Shown: positions 7,259 through 16,241, numbered from the stretch's first letter. The stretch is DNA of 38,325 nt from CAYLNH01 sp964384625 (GCA_964384625.1 CAYLNH010000034.1:1-38325), one strand, 5' to 3'. A program made the numbers and translations. The notes: generated by a model not told the origin, from the sequence alone.

Positions 7259-10200
7259 ATGCGATACACGAATCTGATCCTGCTGGTCCTTCTGGGATTG
7301 GCAACCGCGGCTCCCGCGGCAAAGAATAAACGAGCAAAACGAAAACGTCGCGCCAAGCAAGAGGCGCTGACCAACGAACAGCTGGCGGCCCAGCCGAAAC
7401 CCAAGGCCAACATTCCCGTCCGCTTCAAGCTGGATAAACCCGGCTATGTCACCCTGGTGATTGACGATGCCGAAGGGCGGCGTGTGTTGAACCTGATCAA
7501 CGACACCTGGTTCGAAGCCGGCACGCATACTTTGTACTGGGACGGCTACGACGTCGGCCACTTCCTGCCTAATGAGTTTGCCGACGTCAAACGCAAACGC
7601 GTTGCCGCCGGCACCTACACGCTGCGCGGCCTGATTCACGACGACATCGAGTTGAAATACCAGGTGGCGGTGCAGAGTCCGGGCAATCCGCCGTGGCACA
7701 CACCCGACAACACCGGCGGCTGGATGGCGGATCACACGCCGCCGGGCGACGTGCTGTTCCTGCCCCAGGGCTCGCCGCTGGGGAAACAGCCGCAACTGCT
7801 CCTGGTTGCCTCCGGTGCGGAAGCCGGGCACGGCATCATCTGGGTCGATGAGTCCGGCCGCAAACTGTACGGCACGAAGATGCACGGCATGAGCGGTATG
7901 TATTCGTTGACCACGGATCCCGGGCCGAAGGCCGATCCCCGGGTCCAGCTATACGGCTTGGGCAAAGCCGGCATCGTCGCCGTCAATCAGGTCGACATGG
8001 ACACGGAAGCCGACCAGTTGATGCAGCGCCGTTGTCGTGAGAAATGGAAGAAGACCGGTTGGGAGGACCGGCCCAAGCGCGACTGTGCGGCCTACAACCG
8101 GGTGCTGCTTGTCAGCCTGCCGCTGGAAGGCGTGATCCGGTGCTACGATCTGTCGCTGTCTAAGGAGGGCGATATCCGCAAGCGCCAGGGCACGATGCCG
8201 CTGCCGGATGTGCGCGGGCTGACGTTCAACAGCAAGGGCAATCTCTACGTTCTTGTCGGCACCACGCTGAAACGGTTCCGGCCGAATCTGACCAACCCGC
8301 AGAAGCCGGCGTTGGGGAAGGGTGTAACCGTTGTTCGTGGTCTGGAGGACCCGCGCCGGGTGCTGCTGCATGGGACCTCGTTTTACATTTCCGACTGGGG
8401 CAAGAGCCATCAGGTCAAGGTCTACGACCATAGTGGAAAGCTCCGGCGGACGATCGGCAAACCCGGTGGTCAGCAATTCGGATTGTACGACGAACGCGGC
8501 ATGTGCCGGCCGGCCGGGATGGCGGTCGACAGCAAGGGGCAGCTCTGGGTGGCCGAACAGAACTACGCGCCGAAGCGTGTCTCCCTGCGGAACGCGGCAA
8601 CCGGCAAATTCATCAAGGGCCTGTACGGCCCGCCGAAATACGGCGGCGGCGGCCACTGGGACCCGAAAGACCCTTCGCGTTTCTACTACAGCAGCGGCCT
8701 GCAGGGCATCGAGTTCAAGGTCGACTGGACCACCGGCGAATCGAAGCCGCGCGGTATCTTCCATCACAAGACCTACAACGCCGTCAAGGAACGCTTGCAG
8801 CAGCCCGGCGACATCGGCGCCCGCTGTCCCGACACCAGTGTCTACACCAACGGCCGCCATTATATGGTCAACAGCTTCTTCGGATCGGCCTATTTCGGTG
8901 ACGGCCCCGGACAGGTCTTCCTGTTCGACGACGCCAAGTGTCTGGCTCGGCCCGTGGTCTACATCGGGTTCCCCGGCAAGACTCCGGAGACCTGTACATT
9001 CGCCGCCGCGGCCAAGCAGGACCCGAAACTGGCGGCGTTTCTGAAAGAGATCTACAAACAACAGGGCCACTGGAAATCGCGGCTCGTTGTGTGGTCCGAT
9101 CTCAATGTCGACGGTGTCCCGCAAGCCGACGAAATTCAGCATCGCATCTTCCCGCGGGCCCCGGTCAAACGCGACTTCCAACGCATCGCGTTCAATGACG
9201 ATCTGACCGTCATGACCACCGGCGGCGTCCGGATCCCCGCGCCCAGGTTCAACGCCAGGGGCGTCCCCGTCTATGACATGAATAAGATGAAACTGATCCC
9301 GGACGGCTACTTCCTCAGCGATACCGTCCTCGGCGACGACGGGCATTTCATCTTCACCATGGGCCGGTTCCAGGCGAACTACCGCGAGATGGTCGCCTAC
9401 AAAGACGGGAAGCCGTCCTGGCGCATCAACGGTGTGCGGCAGAATACCGCCGCGTTCAAAGGACAACTCATCAGTTGTCAACGGAACATCGGTTTCCCCT
9501 TCACGCCAAAGGGGGCCAAGGACTGCGAGATGTTCGCGCTCAACGGCTACCGCGGCAACGTACCGCTCATCACCACCGACGGCCTTTACGTCACCGACCT
9601 GGGTGGCGACGCGCGCGTGGTTCCCGTCAACAGCGCGCCGGAAGCCAAACCCGGGATGATCATTGACGACGTCAGTTGGGGCGAGGAACACTTCTGGCCG
9701 GCGCTCGACCAGCTCGCCGACGGCCGCGTTATCTTCACCGCCGGCGGCCGCTGCGAGAACATCGCCTTCGAAGTCCTGCACCTGGATTCAATCAAACGCC
9801 TGCCAAGGACCTCCTTGCCGGTGACCGCCGCGATGCTGGCGAACAAGGCGCCGGAATACATCGAAGCCGGTGAGTTCCGGACGATCGAGCGCAACCTGGC
9901 CGTGGCGATCCTGCCGCAAGCCCCGGTGCTGGACGGTAAACTCAATGAATGGGCCAAGGCCGATTGGGTTGAGATCGACAAGCGCACGAAGACCTATGCC
10001 GCCCTCGCGGTCCGCGGTACGACGCTCTATGCGGCTTGGAAAACGAGCGACCCGAAACTGCTGCAGAACAATCTGGCCGACGGCCTGCCGACGGCGTTTG
10101 CGTCCGGCGGCGGTTTGGACCTGATGATCCGGACCGACCCGACGAAGGAACAGCCGAAGCGCAACAAACGTCTGAGTAAGAACGCCGGAAACGTAGCGGC

Positions 10201-10693
10201 CGGCGATATCCGCATCTTCGTGACGCGGCTGCGCGATCCGTTGCGCGGCCCGGTGAAAGCGATTCGCTATCAGCAGATCGGCGGCCCGGGGCGGAAGCAG
10301 GAGTACACGTCTCCCGTTGGCCACGTCAGCTTCGACAGTGTCAAAGAGATCAGCAGCCAGGTGAAGTTGGCCCAGCAGGGCGGCGTCTACGAACTGGCGA
10401 TCCCGTTGTCGGTCATCGGCCTGAAGCCGAAGACCCGCCTGAAGACGATCGGCGACATCGGCATCCTCACCGGCAACGGCGCCGAGACCCGGTCGCGCCT
10501 GTACTGGAGCAACCGCAGTTCCACGATGGTGTCCGACATCCCCAGCGAAGCCCGGCTGCTGCCCTATGCCTGGGGCACGTGGAAATTCACGCCGTTGGCC
10601 GACATCGGCAAGGAACCCGCCAAGGCCGAGAAAGCAACGGCAGCGCCGGCCCGAAGAAAAGCGAAAGATCCCAAGATCCGCCTGGACCTCTGA
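7259..10693 (+). CDS. Secreted FlgD-Ig / beta-propeller / CBM9-like protein
   Basis: Predicted exported protein of 1144 aa. Residues 1-21 are a signal peptide (LILLVLLGLATAAPA), followed by a very basic stretch (KNKRAKRKRRAK). Residues about 50-120 resemble the FlgD Ig-like fold (VRFKLDKPGYVTLVIDDAEG ... HTLYWDGYD). A long middle part, about 125-860, has NHL/propeller features such as GMAVDSKGQLWVAEQN and DVRGLTFNSKGNLYVLVG. From about residue 889 a CBM9-like tail begins (VLDGKLNEW) and includes ELAIPLSVIGL. TAAGGAGAG precedes the ATG and the gap to the glycosidase gene is 10 nt, so both are co-expressed. No catalytic residues were identified; a carbohydrate-binding or scaffold role beside the glycosidase is inferred. 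Confidence 0.72.
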   Translation: MRYTNLILLVLLGLATAAPAAKNKRAKRKRRAKQEALTNEQLAAQPKPKANIPVRFKLDKPGYVTLVIDDAEGRRVLNLINDTWFEAGTHTLYWDGYDVGHFLPNEFADVKRKRVAAGTYTLRGLIHDDIELKYQVAVQSPGNPPWHTPDNTGGWMADHTPPGDVLFLPQGSPLGKQPQLLLVASGAEAGHGIIWVDESGRKLYGTKMHGMSGMYSLTTDPGPKADPRVQLYGLGKAGIVAVNQVDMDTEADQLMQRRCREKWKKTGWEDRPKRDCAAYNRVLLVSLPLEGVIRCYDLSLSKEGDIRKRQGTMPLPDVRGLTFNSKGNLYVLVGTTLKRFRPNLTNPQKPALGKGVTVVRGLEDPRRVLLHGTSFYISDWGKSHQVKVYDHSGKLRRTIGKPGGQQFGLYDERGMCRPAGMAVDSKGQLWVAEQNYAPKRVSLRNAATGKFIKGLYGPPKYGGGGHWDPKDPSRFYYSSGLQGIEFKVDWTTGESKPRGIFHHKTYNAVKERLQQPGDIGARCPDTSVYTNGRHYMVNSFFGSAYFGDGPGQVFLFDDAKCLARPVVYIGFPGKTPETCTFAAAAKQDPKLAAFLKEIYKQQGHWKSRLVVWSDLNVDGVPQADEIQHRIFPRAPVKRDFQRIAFNDDLTVMTTGGVRIPAPRFNARGVPVYDMNKMKLIPDGYFLSDTVLGDDGHFIFTMGRFQANYREMVAYKDGKPSWRINGVRQNTAAFKGQLISCQRNIGFPFTPKGAKDCEMFALNGYRGNVPLITTDGLYVTDLGGDARVVPVNSAPEAKPGMIIDDVSWGEEHFWPALDQLADGRVIFTAGGRCENIAFEVLHLDSIKRLPRTSLPVTAAMLANKAPEYIEAGEFRTIERNLAVAILPQAPVLDGKLNEWAKADWVEIDKRTKTYAALAVRGTTLYAAWKTSDPKLLQNNLADGLPTAFASGGGLDLMIRTDPTKEQPKRNKRLSKNAGNVAAGDIRIFVTRLRDPLRGPVKAIRYQQIGGPGRKQEYTSPVGHVSFDSVKEISSQVKLAQQGGVYELAIPLSVIGLKPKTRLKTIGDIGILTGNGAETRSRLYWSNRSSTMVSDIPSEARLLPYAWGTWKFTPLADIGKEPAKAEKATAAPARRKAKDPKIRLDL

Positions 10694-11063
10694 TCCTGCA
10701 CGGGACACTCGCCTTCGCGCTCATGTGCACTTGTGCGTGGGCGCGGGGCCTGTAAATCCTTCAGCAGCTCGGCTGCGTCCGAGCGAAGCTGCCGGCGCTA
10801 TTCGGATGTGTCACAAGCACTCCTGCTTGTGCTTCGGACATGAGCAGGATGCTCGTGGATACATTTTAGCGGCAGGGACGAATACCTCGGCCGAAAAACG
10901 GGAACGCGAGGTGGCTGTCTGGTGTAGGTGACCGATCCTGAAACTCCCCACCGGAAAGGTGCGGGATCTCGACACAGAATGAATGCAGAGGGCAGCAGAC
11001 GAGGGCTCACCTTCGGCGGGCCGGCAGCCTTGGCAGATCGACGCTGTGAGAGTAAAGTATGAT
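10694..11063. other. Intergenic with hairpins, no gene
   Basis: No supported gene. Two hairpins are visible: CACAAGCA-CTCC-TGCTTGTG at 10812-10831 and GAGCA-GGA-TGCTC at 10842-10854 (extendable to 10840-10856). They lie downstream of the operon ending at 10693 but have no U-tract. They resemble other short hairpins in the window and may be interspersed repeats. Confidence 0.6.
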
Positions 11064-11234
11064 ATGGATGAACACATTCGTAAACGAGTGGGCCGGGCCC
11101 GGGAGGCAGCTTCTCCTCTTGTCAGGCTGGAGCGGTTGAACCGGTCCATGCGGGCGTTGGGGGTAAAGCCAAAACCGGATCCGCATCAACGCAAACCACG
11201 GAAAGTCGTGGGGCGGGGACACCATGGACACTGA
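11064..11234 (+). CDS. Small basic protein coupled to nucleotidyltransferase
   Basis: A 56-aa basic ORF beginning MDEHIRKRVGRAREAASPLV and ending in a Lys/Arg/His-rich tail. The frame remains open upstream to 10983, but ATG at 11064 gives a compact product; a GTG at 11046 is an alternative and no strong ribosome site decides it. Its last 11 bases overlap the start of the nucleotidyltransferase-like gene at 11224, which argues for translational coupling. I do not recognise the family. An antitoxin or helper role for the next gene is speculative. Confidence 0.55.
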   Translation: MDEHIRKRVGRAREAASPLVRLERLNRSMRALGVKPKPDPHQRKPRKVVGRGHHGH

Positions 11235-11667
11235 TTTTGGCGTTGTCCTCGCGCTCCTCCAAAAACGTGAAGTCGAGTTCATTGTGGTCGGAGGGGTGGC
11301 ATGTGCGCTGAACGGCTTCGTTCGGACGACAGAAGATCTGGACATCCTGGTTCGCTCGACGCCGGAGAACATCAGTCGGGTTTTTGCGGCGCTTTCTCGA
11401 TGGGGGGATGGATACATCCGAGACCTCACGCCGGAGGATTTCGCACCCATCCCCGGAGCCATTCGGCTGGAGGAGGACTTTGTCCTGGACATGTTTACAC
11501 TGCTGGCGGACAAGACCTACGAAGAATTTCTGCCCGATACACGTGAAACCGAGGATGGCCTGAAGTATCTGTCGCCCGCCGGCCTGATCGAGACCAAGAG
11601 GAATTCGGTTCGCGAGAAGGATCAGATTGACGTAATCGCCATGCGCCGTCTGGAGCGCGGCGAATGA
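11224..11667 (+). CDS. Nucleotidyltransferase-fold protein (AbiEii/DUF6036-like)
   Basis: Protein of 147 aa with a minimal nucleotidyltransferase core: VVGGVACALNGFVRTTEDLD puts the Gly pair at 23-24 and the metal-binding Asp pair at D38 and D40, spaced D-x-D as in AbiEii/DUF6036 proteins. The later SPAGLIETKR segment resembles the conserved helix of that group. Some relatives are toxins of two-gene systems (AbiE, MenA type), others have no known role. Its start codon lies inside the preceding 56-aa ORF. The position next to two tRNA genes is notable because such nucleotidyltransferases can target tRNA, but nothing in the sequence shows that here. It is short for AbiEii and could be a standalone core. 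Confidence 0.75.
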   Translation: MDTDFGVVLALLQKREVEFIVVGGVACALNGFVRTTEDLDILVRSTPENISRVFAALSRWGDGYIRDLTPEDFAPIPGAIRLEEDFVLDMFTLLADKTYEEFLPDTRETEDGLKYLSPAGLIETKRNSVREKDQIDVIAMRRLERGE

Positions 11668-12219
11668 CAGGCCCAAAGTCGTGCCGGCTGATGGCGGAGC
11701 GACCTCCACACCGATGCCAGGGGATGCACGAAACGGAGCGTTTCAGCGCCGCCACAGGCGCGGCACCCGCCGCGAAAAGATCCCTTCGACTGTGTCGGGA
11801 GTGTACATTTCCCCCAAGCTCAGCTGTGGGGTTCCTCTCGGAGAGCGGGGTCAAGCATCCAGCCGGCGGCGTTGACGCCGAAACACAATGCCCGCCCCGA
11901 GATGTGTCGGGACAAACAACGCCTGTTCGCCGGCGCCCCGATGTTTCGGGGTGGACAAGCCGCCTGGCCGGACTGGCGCAGAAAGCAGTTGGCGTTCTGG
12001 TTCTCGGGCAGGCGTGGGCGACGTTTGCGGCGAGCTGTTTGCGGCGGAGAACAGCAAAGTTGAGAGCCGGAAATGCCCCGGCGCAATTCAGACAATTACG
12101 GCACGAAATGCCGCATAGCTCCGGCGCCGGTCCTCCGGGTATGGGTTCCTGCTTTTTCGCATTTTCCGGGTTGCAATGCCGTTCAGCGCTGGCTATTGTT
12201 ACCCCCTGCCTTTTCAAGA
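11668..12219. other. Non-coding stretch with clustered hairpins
   Basis: I find no convincing gene. Several short hairpins cluster here: CGGCGT-TG-ACGCCG at 11867-11880, CCCGA/TCGGG at 11896-11911 and CCCCGA-TGTT-TCGGGG at 11936-11951. Long open frames on both strands across this stretch have compositionally odd, Arg/Pro/Ser-rich products and no recognisable domain. The stretch looks like repeat-rich or decayed DNA upstream of the tRNA genes. Confidence 0.5.
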
Positions 12220-12295
12220 GCGGGTGTAGCTCAGTTGGTAGAGCATCACGTTGCCAACGTGATTGTCGACGGTTCGAGTCCGTTCACCCGCTCCA
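12220..12295 (+). tRNA. tRNA-Gly (GCC)
   Basis: Complete cloverleaf. Acceptor GCGGGTG (12220-12226) pairs with CACCCGC (12285-12291); D arm GCTC/GAGC; anticodon stem TCACG/CGTGA around loop TTGCCAA with anticodon GCC at 12253-12255; T arm GACGG-TTCGAGT-CCGTT. The CCA end is encoded (12293-12295). Confidence 0.97.
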
Positions 12296-12368
12296 TTTTG
12301 TTTTAAATGACTGGGCGCACCAATGCCCTCGGGCGTAAGGTATCCCCGTCATGTCCGTCATACCCAGC

Positions 12369-12459
12369 GGAGAGATGCCGGAGCTGGTCGAACGGGCCGC
12401 ACTCGAAATGCGGTGAGCACGCAAGTGTTCCGTGGGTTCGAATCCCACTCTCTCCGCCA
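12369..12459 (+). tRNA. tRNA-Ser (CGA)
   Basis: Acceptor GGAGAGA (12369-12375) pairs with TCTCTCC (12449-12455). The anticodon stem CCGCA/TGCGG encloses loop CTCGAAA with anticodon CGA at 12404-12406, reading UCG serine codons. It has the long variable arm of class II tRNAs and an encoded CCA (12457-12459). It lies 73 nt after tRNA-Gly and probably shares a transcript with it. Confidence 0.96.
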
Positions 12460-12463
12460 AGAC

Positions 12464-12495
12464 GAGCGGTTCTCCTGTGAGATCCGCTCTTTTTT
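12464..12495 (+). terminator. Rho-independent terminator of the tRNA transcript
   Basis: GAGCGGTTCTC pairs with GAGATCCGCTC with one mismatch around a short CTGT loop, followed directly by a T run (12490-12495). It begins five bases after the tRNA-Ser CCA end. Confidence 0.9.
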
Positions 12496-13105
12496 GTTGC
12501 CTGGGAGCCTGACTTAGACTCAAAACAGAGGGTCATTGAGAGTGGCGGCGCCCCCGGTCGCGACTCCCGTTGATCCCCAGATTTACCCATTTCTGCCCTA
12601 TTTGTGCCCCTTACCCTTGCAGGGCGGTGGATTTCCGCCGTTGGAGCCGCTATCGAACACCCGCACCCCAGGCATACCCGAACTTAGAAACTACGGTCGG
12701 GGCCGGAATGGCCGATGGTGACGCAGTCTACTACATCGAGGGGTAGAAACCACCATCACGGATTTTTGTGAAACCGTCAAGCTTAGCCTCGAAAGCGGTG
12801 TCCTGAGGCCCACAGGGCCGGCATTGATATCGTACCCAGAGTGAGCCCCCGAACGACCTGGCCTGCCAGGTCTGGTGAGCATGACATGCGGGGGCTGCAG
12901 GCCCGGGTATTGGTTGATCCTGAAACACAGACCTGAAGGGCCGAATCATAGCCTCACGCGAGGTCGAGCTCAACGGTTTCGCAAGAATCGAATCCAACGG
13001 CAGTTTATTGGTTTCGTCGTGGGGAGTTGCATCAGTCTAACAAGGAAGAGGTTGGCTCGAATTTCTATGAAGTCAGACCCCGTTTTCACTCCGGTACACA
13101 TGCAC
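12496..13105. other. Non-coding stretch after the tRNA genes
   Basis: No gene is supported in about 600 bases. A perfect hairpin GACCTGG-CCTG-CCAGGTC lies at 12855-12872, with GGCCC-ACA-GGGCC about 45 bases before it. The stretch is flanked by the tRNA terminator and the 3' end of the sulfatase gene. I see no integrase, repeat of the tRNA 3' end or other sign of an island boundary. Confidence 0.5.
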
Positions 13106-14671
13106 TTAGCCGCGACCGGCGTGCAGCATATCGAATAATTGCATGCGCAACTTCTGACGGATGGTGTCGAAGTCCGAGTTCGCCGCCTGGTTGTGCCATT
13201 CATGCGGGTCCGTCTCGTGGTCGTAGAGCTCCTCTTCGCCGTTGTTGCAGACGGTGTAGCGATAGCGTTCCGAGCGTACAGAATGGTGGATGCCGGTATC
13301 GCCGCGGACGGAGGTCAACGCCACGTCCGGCCCGCTCCAGGAGCCGTTCGGGTCCTGCAGCAGCGGTCGCAGGCTGTGCCCCTGCAGCGGATGACCGTGC
13401 GTCGCGCCATGTGGGTTGCCCGGCAAGCCGCAGAGATCGATCAGTGTGGGGTAGACGTCGATCAAGGACACGGGCTTGGAACAGATTCCGCCGGGCGCGG
13501 TGGCACCGGGCGCGTGGATGACCAACGGGATACCGCCGGATTCCTCCCTGAGCGAATCTTTGTACAGGTACTCCTTTTCGCCCATGTGATAGCCGTTGTC
13601 GCTGGTGAAGACAATGATTGTGTTGTCGGCGTACGGGCTTGCCTCCAGCGCGTCGAGAATCTTGCCGAGTTGTTCGTCCATGAACGCGACGCACGCCAGG
13701 TAGGCCTGCAGCCATTTTCGCCACATTTCTTCCCCGCCTTTCATCACCATGCCGTAAGTCAGAAAACCGTACGGCCGGTGCTCGACCAGCGCCCGGGCGC
13801 AATCGTCACAGTCGTTCTCCAACAAGGGCGGCAATTTCAGTTCGTCCGGCGGGAACATGTCGAAGAAGCGTTGCGGCACATTCAGCGGCGTGTGTGGTTT
13901 CATGAATCCGGCCGCGACGAAGAACGGTTCGTCATGCTGCTGTTGCAGCACGTCGACGACCCAGTCGGCGGTCTTCTCATCGTGCAGCAAATCGCGGTCG
14001 TCGTCGCTGACGTAGTGATACGGTTCGCCGGCGGCACGCAGTTCGGCGTCGCCGCTGAAGACCTCGGGCATCGGGCCGAAGGCCATAGAAATGTGCGTGG
14101 CGAATCCCTTTTCGTTCAGGAAGAACCGGTCGAGACCATTGTACCGCCGGCGGTAACTTGCCAGCGGCTCGCCCTCGAGCAGGTGTAGATGACCCTTATA
14201 TGGGGTCGGGCAATTCTGTTCCGTATCCCAAAGCGCCGGGCCGTAGTCGGGGCCGTAGGCGAAGTCCGTCCACGAATCGGGCTTGCCGTTGCCGTTGTGG
14301 AAGACCTTGCCGGCACCGAAACACCGGTAGCCGTGGTTCAGGAAGTGCCGCGGCATTGTGACGGCGTCGCCCAGCAGCGGCTGCGTGTCCCAACGGCTCA
14401 TGCCGCGGTGCGGCGGCTGGATCGGCTGCTGCGTCGGCCAGTGATCCCACAAGGTGTAATGGCCGGTGGCATACGGGTAGATGCCGCTGAACAGGCTGTT
14501 GCGCGACGGCAGACAAAGCGGGCAGTTGTTGTGGGCATTGGTAAAACGCACCCCACTCTGCAGCAATCGCCGCACATTCGGCGCCGGGGCGCATGGCTGC
14601 CGGCCCATGCCGGCAATCGCGTTATTCAGATCATCGCAGATGACAAACAGAACATTCGGGTTTGCGGTCAC
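13106..14671 (-). CDS. S1 sulfatase, iduronate-2-sulfatase-like
   Basis: Sulfatase of 521 aa hydrolysing a sulfate ester. PNVLFVICDD carries the metal-binding Asp13 and Asp14. CPLCLPSR contains the CxPxR maturation motif, so Cys53 would be converted to formylglycine. FTSDNGYHMGEKEYLYKDS followed by GGIPLVIHAPG resembles iduronate-2-sulfatases and related planctomycete enzymes. No signal peptide is visible, so it may act in the cytoplasm on imported sulfated oligosaccharides. The start is GTG at 14671 with GGGAG about 9 nt upstream; the ORF has no better ATG. It is divergent from the pseudopilin gene at 14934. The activating enzyme (FGE or anSME) is not in this window. Substrate not determined. 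Confidence 0.9.
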   Translation of the reverse strand: MTANPNVLFVICDDLNNAIAGMGRQPCAPAPNVRRLLQSGVRFTNAHNNCPLCLPSRNSLFSGIYPYATGHYTLWDHWPTQQPIQPPHRGMSRWDTQPLLGDAVTMPRHFLNHGYRCFGAGKVFHNGNGKPDSWTDFAYGPDYGPALWDTEQNCPTPYKGHLHLLEGEPLASYRRRYNGLDRFFLNEKGFATHISMAFGPMPEVFSGDAELRAAGEPYHYVSDDDRDLLHDEKTADWVVDVLQQQHDEPFFVAAGFMKPHTPLNVPQRFFDMFPPDELKLPPLLENDCDDCARALVEHRPYGFLTYGMVMKGGEEMWRKWLQAYLACVAFMDEQLGKILDALEASPYADNTIIVFTSDNGYHMGEKEYLYKDSLREESGGIPLVIHAPGATAPGGICSKPVSLIDVYPTLIDLCGLPGNPHGATHGHPLQGHSLRPLLQDPNGSWSGPDVALTSVRGDTGIHHSVRSERYRYTVCNNGEEELYDHETDPHEWHNQAANSDFDTIRQKLRMQLFDMLHAGRG

Positions 14672-14841
14672 GGTGAGATTCTCCCAGATCTGGCTCGCAG
14701 GTTATGGACCTGCTTCTAAAATAGGACAGGGAGTGAAAATACAACGCCGCTTCAAACGGTTTTGCCGCATTGACCAGCACACCGTGTCCGGCGCGCCCCC
14801 CGGCAAACCGAAAATCGTCCTTATAAATAACAGGATATGGC

Positions 14842-14869
14842 TTGACGTTTGCCGTTTTTGAGCTAACTT
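14842..14869 (+). promoter_or_regulatory. Probable promoter of the pseudopilin gene
   Basis: TTGACG (14842-14847), 16-nt spacer, TAACTT (14864-14869). It implies transcription from about 14876, which excludes an upstream TTG at 14868 as the start codon and supports ATG at 14934. Confidence 0.5.
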
Positions 14870-14933
14870 GAAACAGAGAGACTGTTACGAAAAGGGGGGC
14901 CGAAAAAGAGGGTCCGAAAAAGAGGCAGAACCC

Positions 14934-15902
14934 ATGTTGTCAACGGCTGATTGGGAACTCCAGCGTCGATCGATTGATTCGCCCACAAGTCGATCGGCCG
15001 AAAAGCCTGCGTTCCAGCCGCGGCAGTCAGAAGGGGGGCGGGAAAAGAAGTGGATGGTGTTCACGCTCACCGAACTGCTGGTCGTTGTTGCCATCATCGC
15101 CATCCTGGCGGCAATGCTGCTCCCGGTGTTGGGGCGGGCTCGCGACGCGGCGAAGCGTGCGCTCTGTATCAACAACCAGAAGGAACTATACTTAGCCTTC
15201 CTTTTCCGGGCCGACGACAACAACGGTCGGTTTGCCACCCGCTGGGCCACTGTCGACCAAACCAAGCAGACCAACTGGGATGGCAGCTATGAAGTGCCGC
15301 ATCCGAAGTACTGGAGTAAGTCGTCACTGGTGGATCCCCTGCGCGAGTACGGCCTGGCGCGTCCATTGCTTGGATGTCCATCTACGCGCGCTCCCCGCAG
15401 TGTGCAGGATCTCGATGACCTGACCGTCGGCGTCTATCTGAAGCAGAACGATCTGGCCCCGGGCGAATACTACTGGACGCCGAACTACTACTACCTCCCG
15501 GGTTCCGAGATCCCGATCAAAGAAAACGCCTATCTATGGCGCCCCCCGGTCCAGTATGACACGGACCTGACGGCCGCCCCGCTGCAGATCGCGCTCGCCG
15601 ACGGAGACGACGCGGTGCTCGCGGATGTCACGCACATCATGACCAACTGGAACGGCGGCGCCGGCGCTGTCAACGCCAACCATTTGTACGGTGAAAAGGG
15701 CGAATGGCGGACCTACGTCAACCAACTGACGGCCGCAACCGTCATCGCGGGTACGCACCGGACTACGGCCGACGGCGCGACGCAATGGATGAAGAACAGT
15801 GTCATCGGCAAGGACTACCAGTACGGCATCGACAACCAGCGCAGCCACTCCCACATGGTGTCCGAGAAGGGCACCAACATCGCCGACGTCTACTACTGGT
15901 AG
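14934..15902 (+). CDS. Pseudopilin-like protein with long basic leader
   Basis: Pseudopilin-like protein of 322 aa from ATG 14934, which has GAGG 8 nt upstream. An unusually long leader of about 39 residues, rich in Ser, Arg and Lys and ending KKWMV, precedes FTLTELLVVVAIIAILAAML. The -1 residue is Val rather than Gly, and Thr replaces the usual Ile of the FTLIE motif; Glu at +5 is kept. If translation instead began at the internal ATG just before VFTLTELL the leader would vanish. The C-terminal half lacks a clear H-X9-DG motif. A 12-bp direct repeat CCGAAAAAGAGG at 14900-14911 and 14914-14925 precedes the start; the second copy supplies the ribosome site. It lies beside two sulfatases and a GH130-like gene. 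Confidence 0.82.
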   Translation: MLSTADWELQRRSIDSPTSRSAEKPAFQPRQSEGGREKKWMVFTLTELLVVVAIIAILAAMLLPVLGRARDAAKRALCINNQKELYLAFLFRADDNNGRFATRWATVDQTKQTNWDGSYEVPHPKYWSKSSLVDPLREYGLARPLLGCPSTRAPRSVQDLDDLTVGVYLKQNDLAPGEYYWTPNYYYLPGSEIPIKENAYLWRPPVQYDTDLTAAPLQIALADGDDAVLADVTHIMTNWNGGAGAVNANHLYGEKGEWRTYVNQLTAATVIAGTHRTTADGATQWMKNSVIGKDYQYGIDNQRSHSHMVSEKGTNIADVYYW

Positions 15903-15930
15903 ATCCCCCATTCCAACCCCAATCCTGTTG

Positions 15931-16140
15931 ACTTAAGATCGGACGAACCGATTCGTCTGAGTAAGTGCCGTTGCCGGCGGTTGCGCCGTGGAAGAAGGCG
16001 TCGGGGAATTCGCTGCGTTTCAGCCATGCCGCATGGCCGTCCAGATGGCTCTGATTGACCCCGTCGAAGTCGCCCTCCACATTGACGATGGAGTGGTTGG
16101 TGAATTCCGGTACGGTCATGCCGCTGACCCGGCCCGCGTT
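15931..16140 (-). pseudogene. Remnant of a pseudopilin C-terminus
   Basis: In one minus-strand frame the product reads MTVPEFTNHSIVNVEGDFDG, then SHLDGHAAWLKRSEFPDAFF, typical of the C-terminal part of H-X9-DG pseudopilins (LDGH followed by WLK). There is no N-terminal FTLIELL helix and no start codon in a sensible place; the frame upstream turns into Arg/Pro-rich sequence over a hairpin at 16219-16239. It lies downstream of and in the same direction as the GH130-like gene, where an intact pseudopilin would sit in other loci here. I read it as a decayed sixth pseudopilin. Limits are approximate. Confidence 0.6.
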
Positions 16141-16218
16141 GGGCCAGCCGCTGCCGGCAGGCCCTGATCGTCCGCGAGCACCCCGGCGCCTGACCGGCCT
16201 GACCTGAGACACCGCTTT

Positions 16219-16239
16219 GCGTCGGCAAGATGCCGGCGC
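16219..16239 (-). terminator. Hairpin just after the GH130-like gene
   Basis: GCGTCGGCA-AGA-TGCCGGCGC: a 9-bp stem with one G-U pair and a 3-nt loop, starting 3 nt beyond the stop codon of the minus-strand GH130-like gene. There is no strong U-tract. It shares the GCA-loop-TGC core with the hairpin at 10842, so it may be an interspersed repeat used as a terminator. Confidence 0.5.
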
Positions 16240-16241
16240 GT

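Noticed and set aside
7949..9781. 610-codon open frame opposite the propeller protein gene
   Set aside because: Antisense shadow with no recognisable motif; the plus-strand protein has clear FlgD-Ig and propeller features.
11495..12338. Long open frames on both strands between the nucleotidyltransferase and tRNA-Gly
   Set aside because: Products are low-complexity, cross hairpins and a tRNA gene, and show no domain or ribosome site.
12220..13105. Genomic-island attachment at the tRNA-Ser gene
   Set aside because: No repeat of the tRNA 3' end and no integrase gene is visible nearby.
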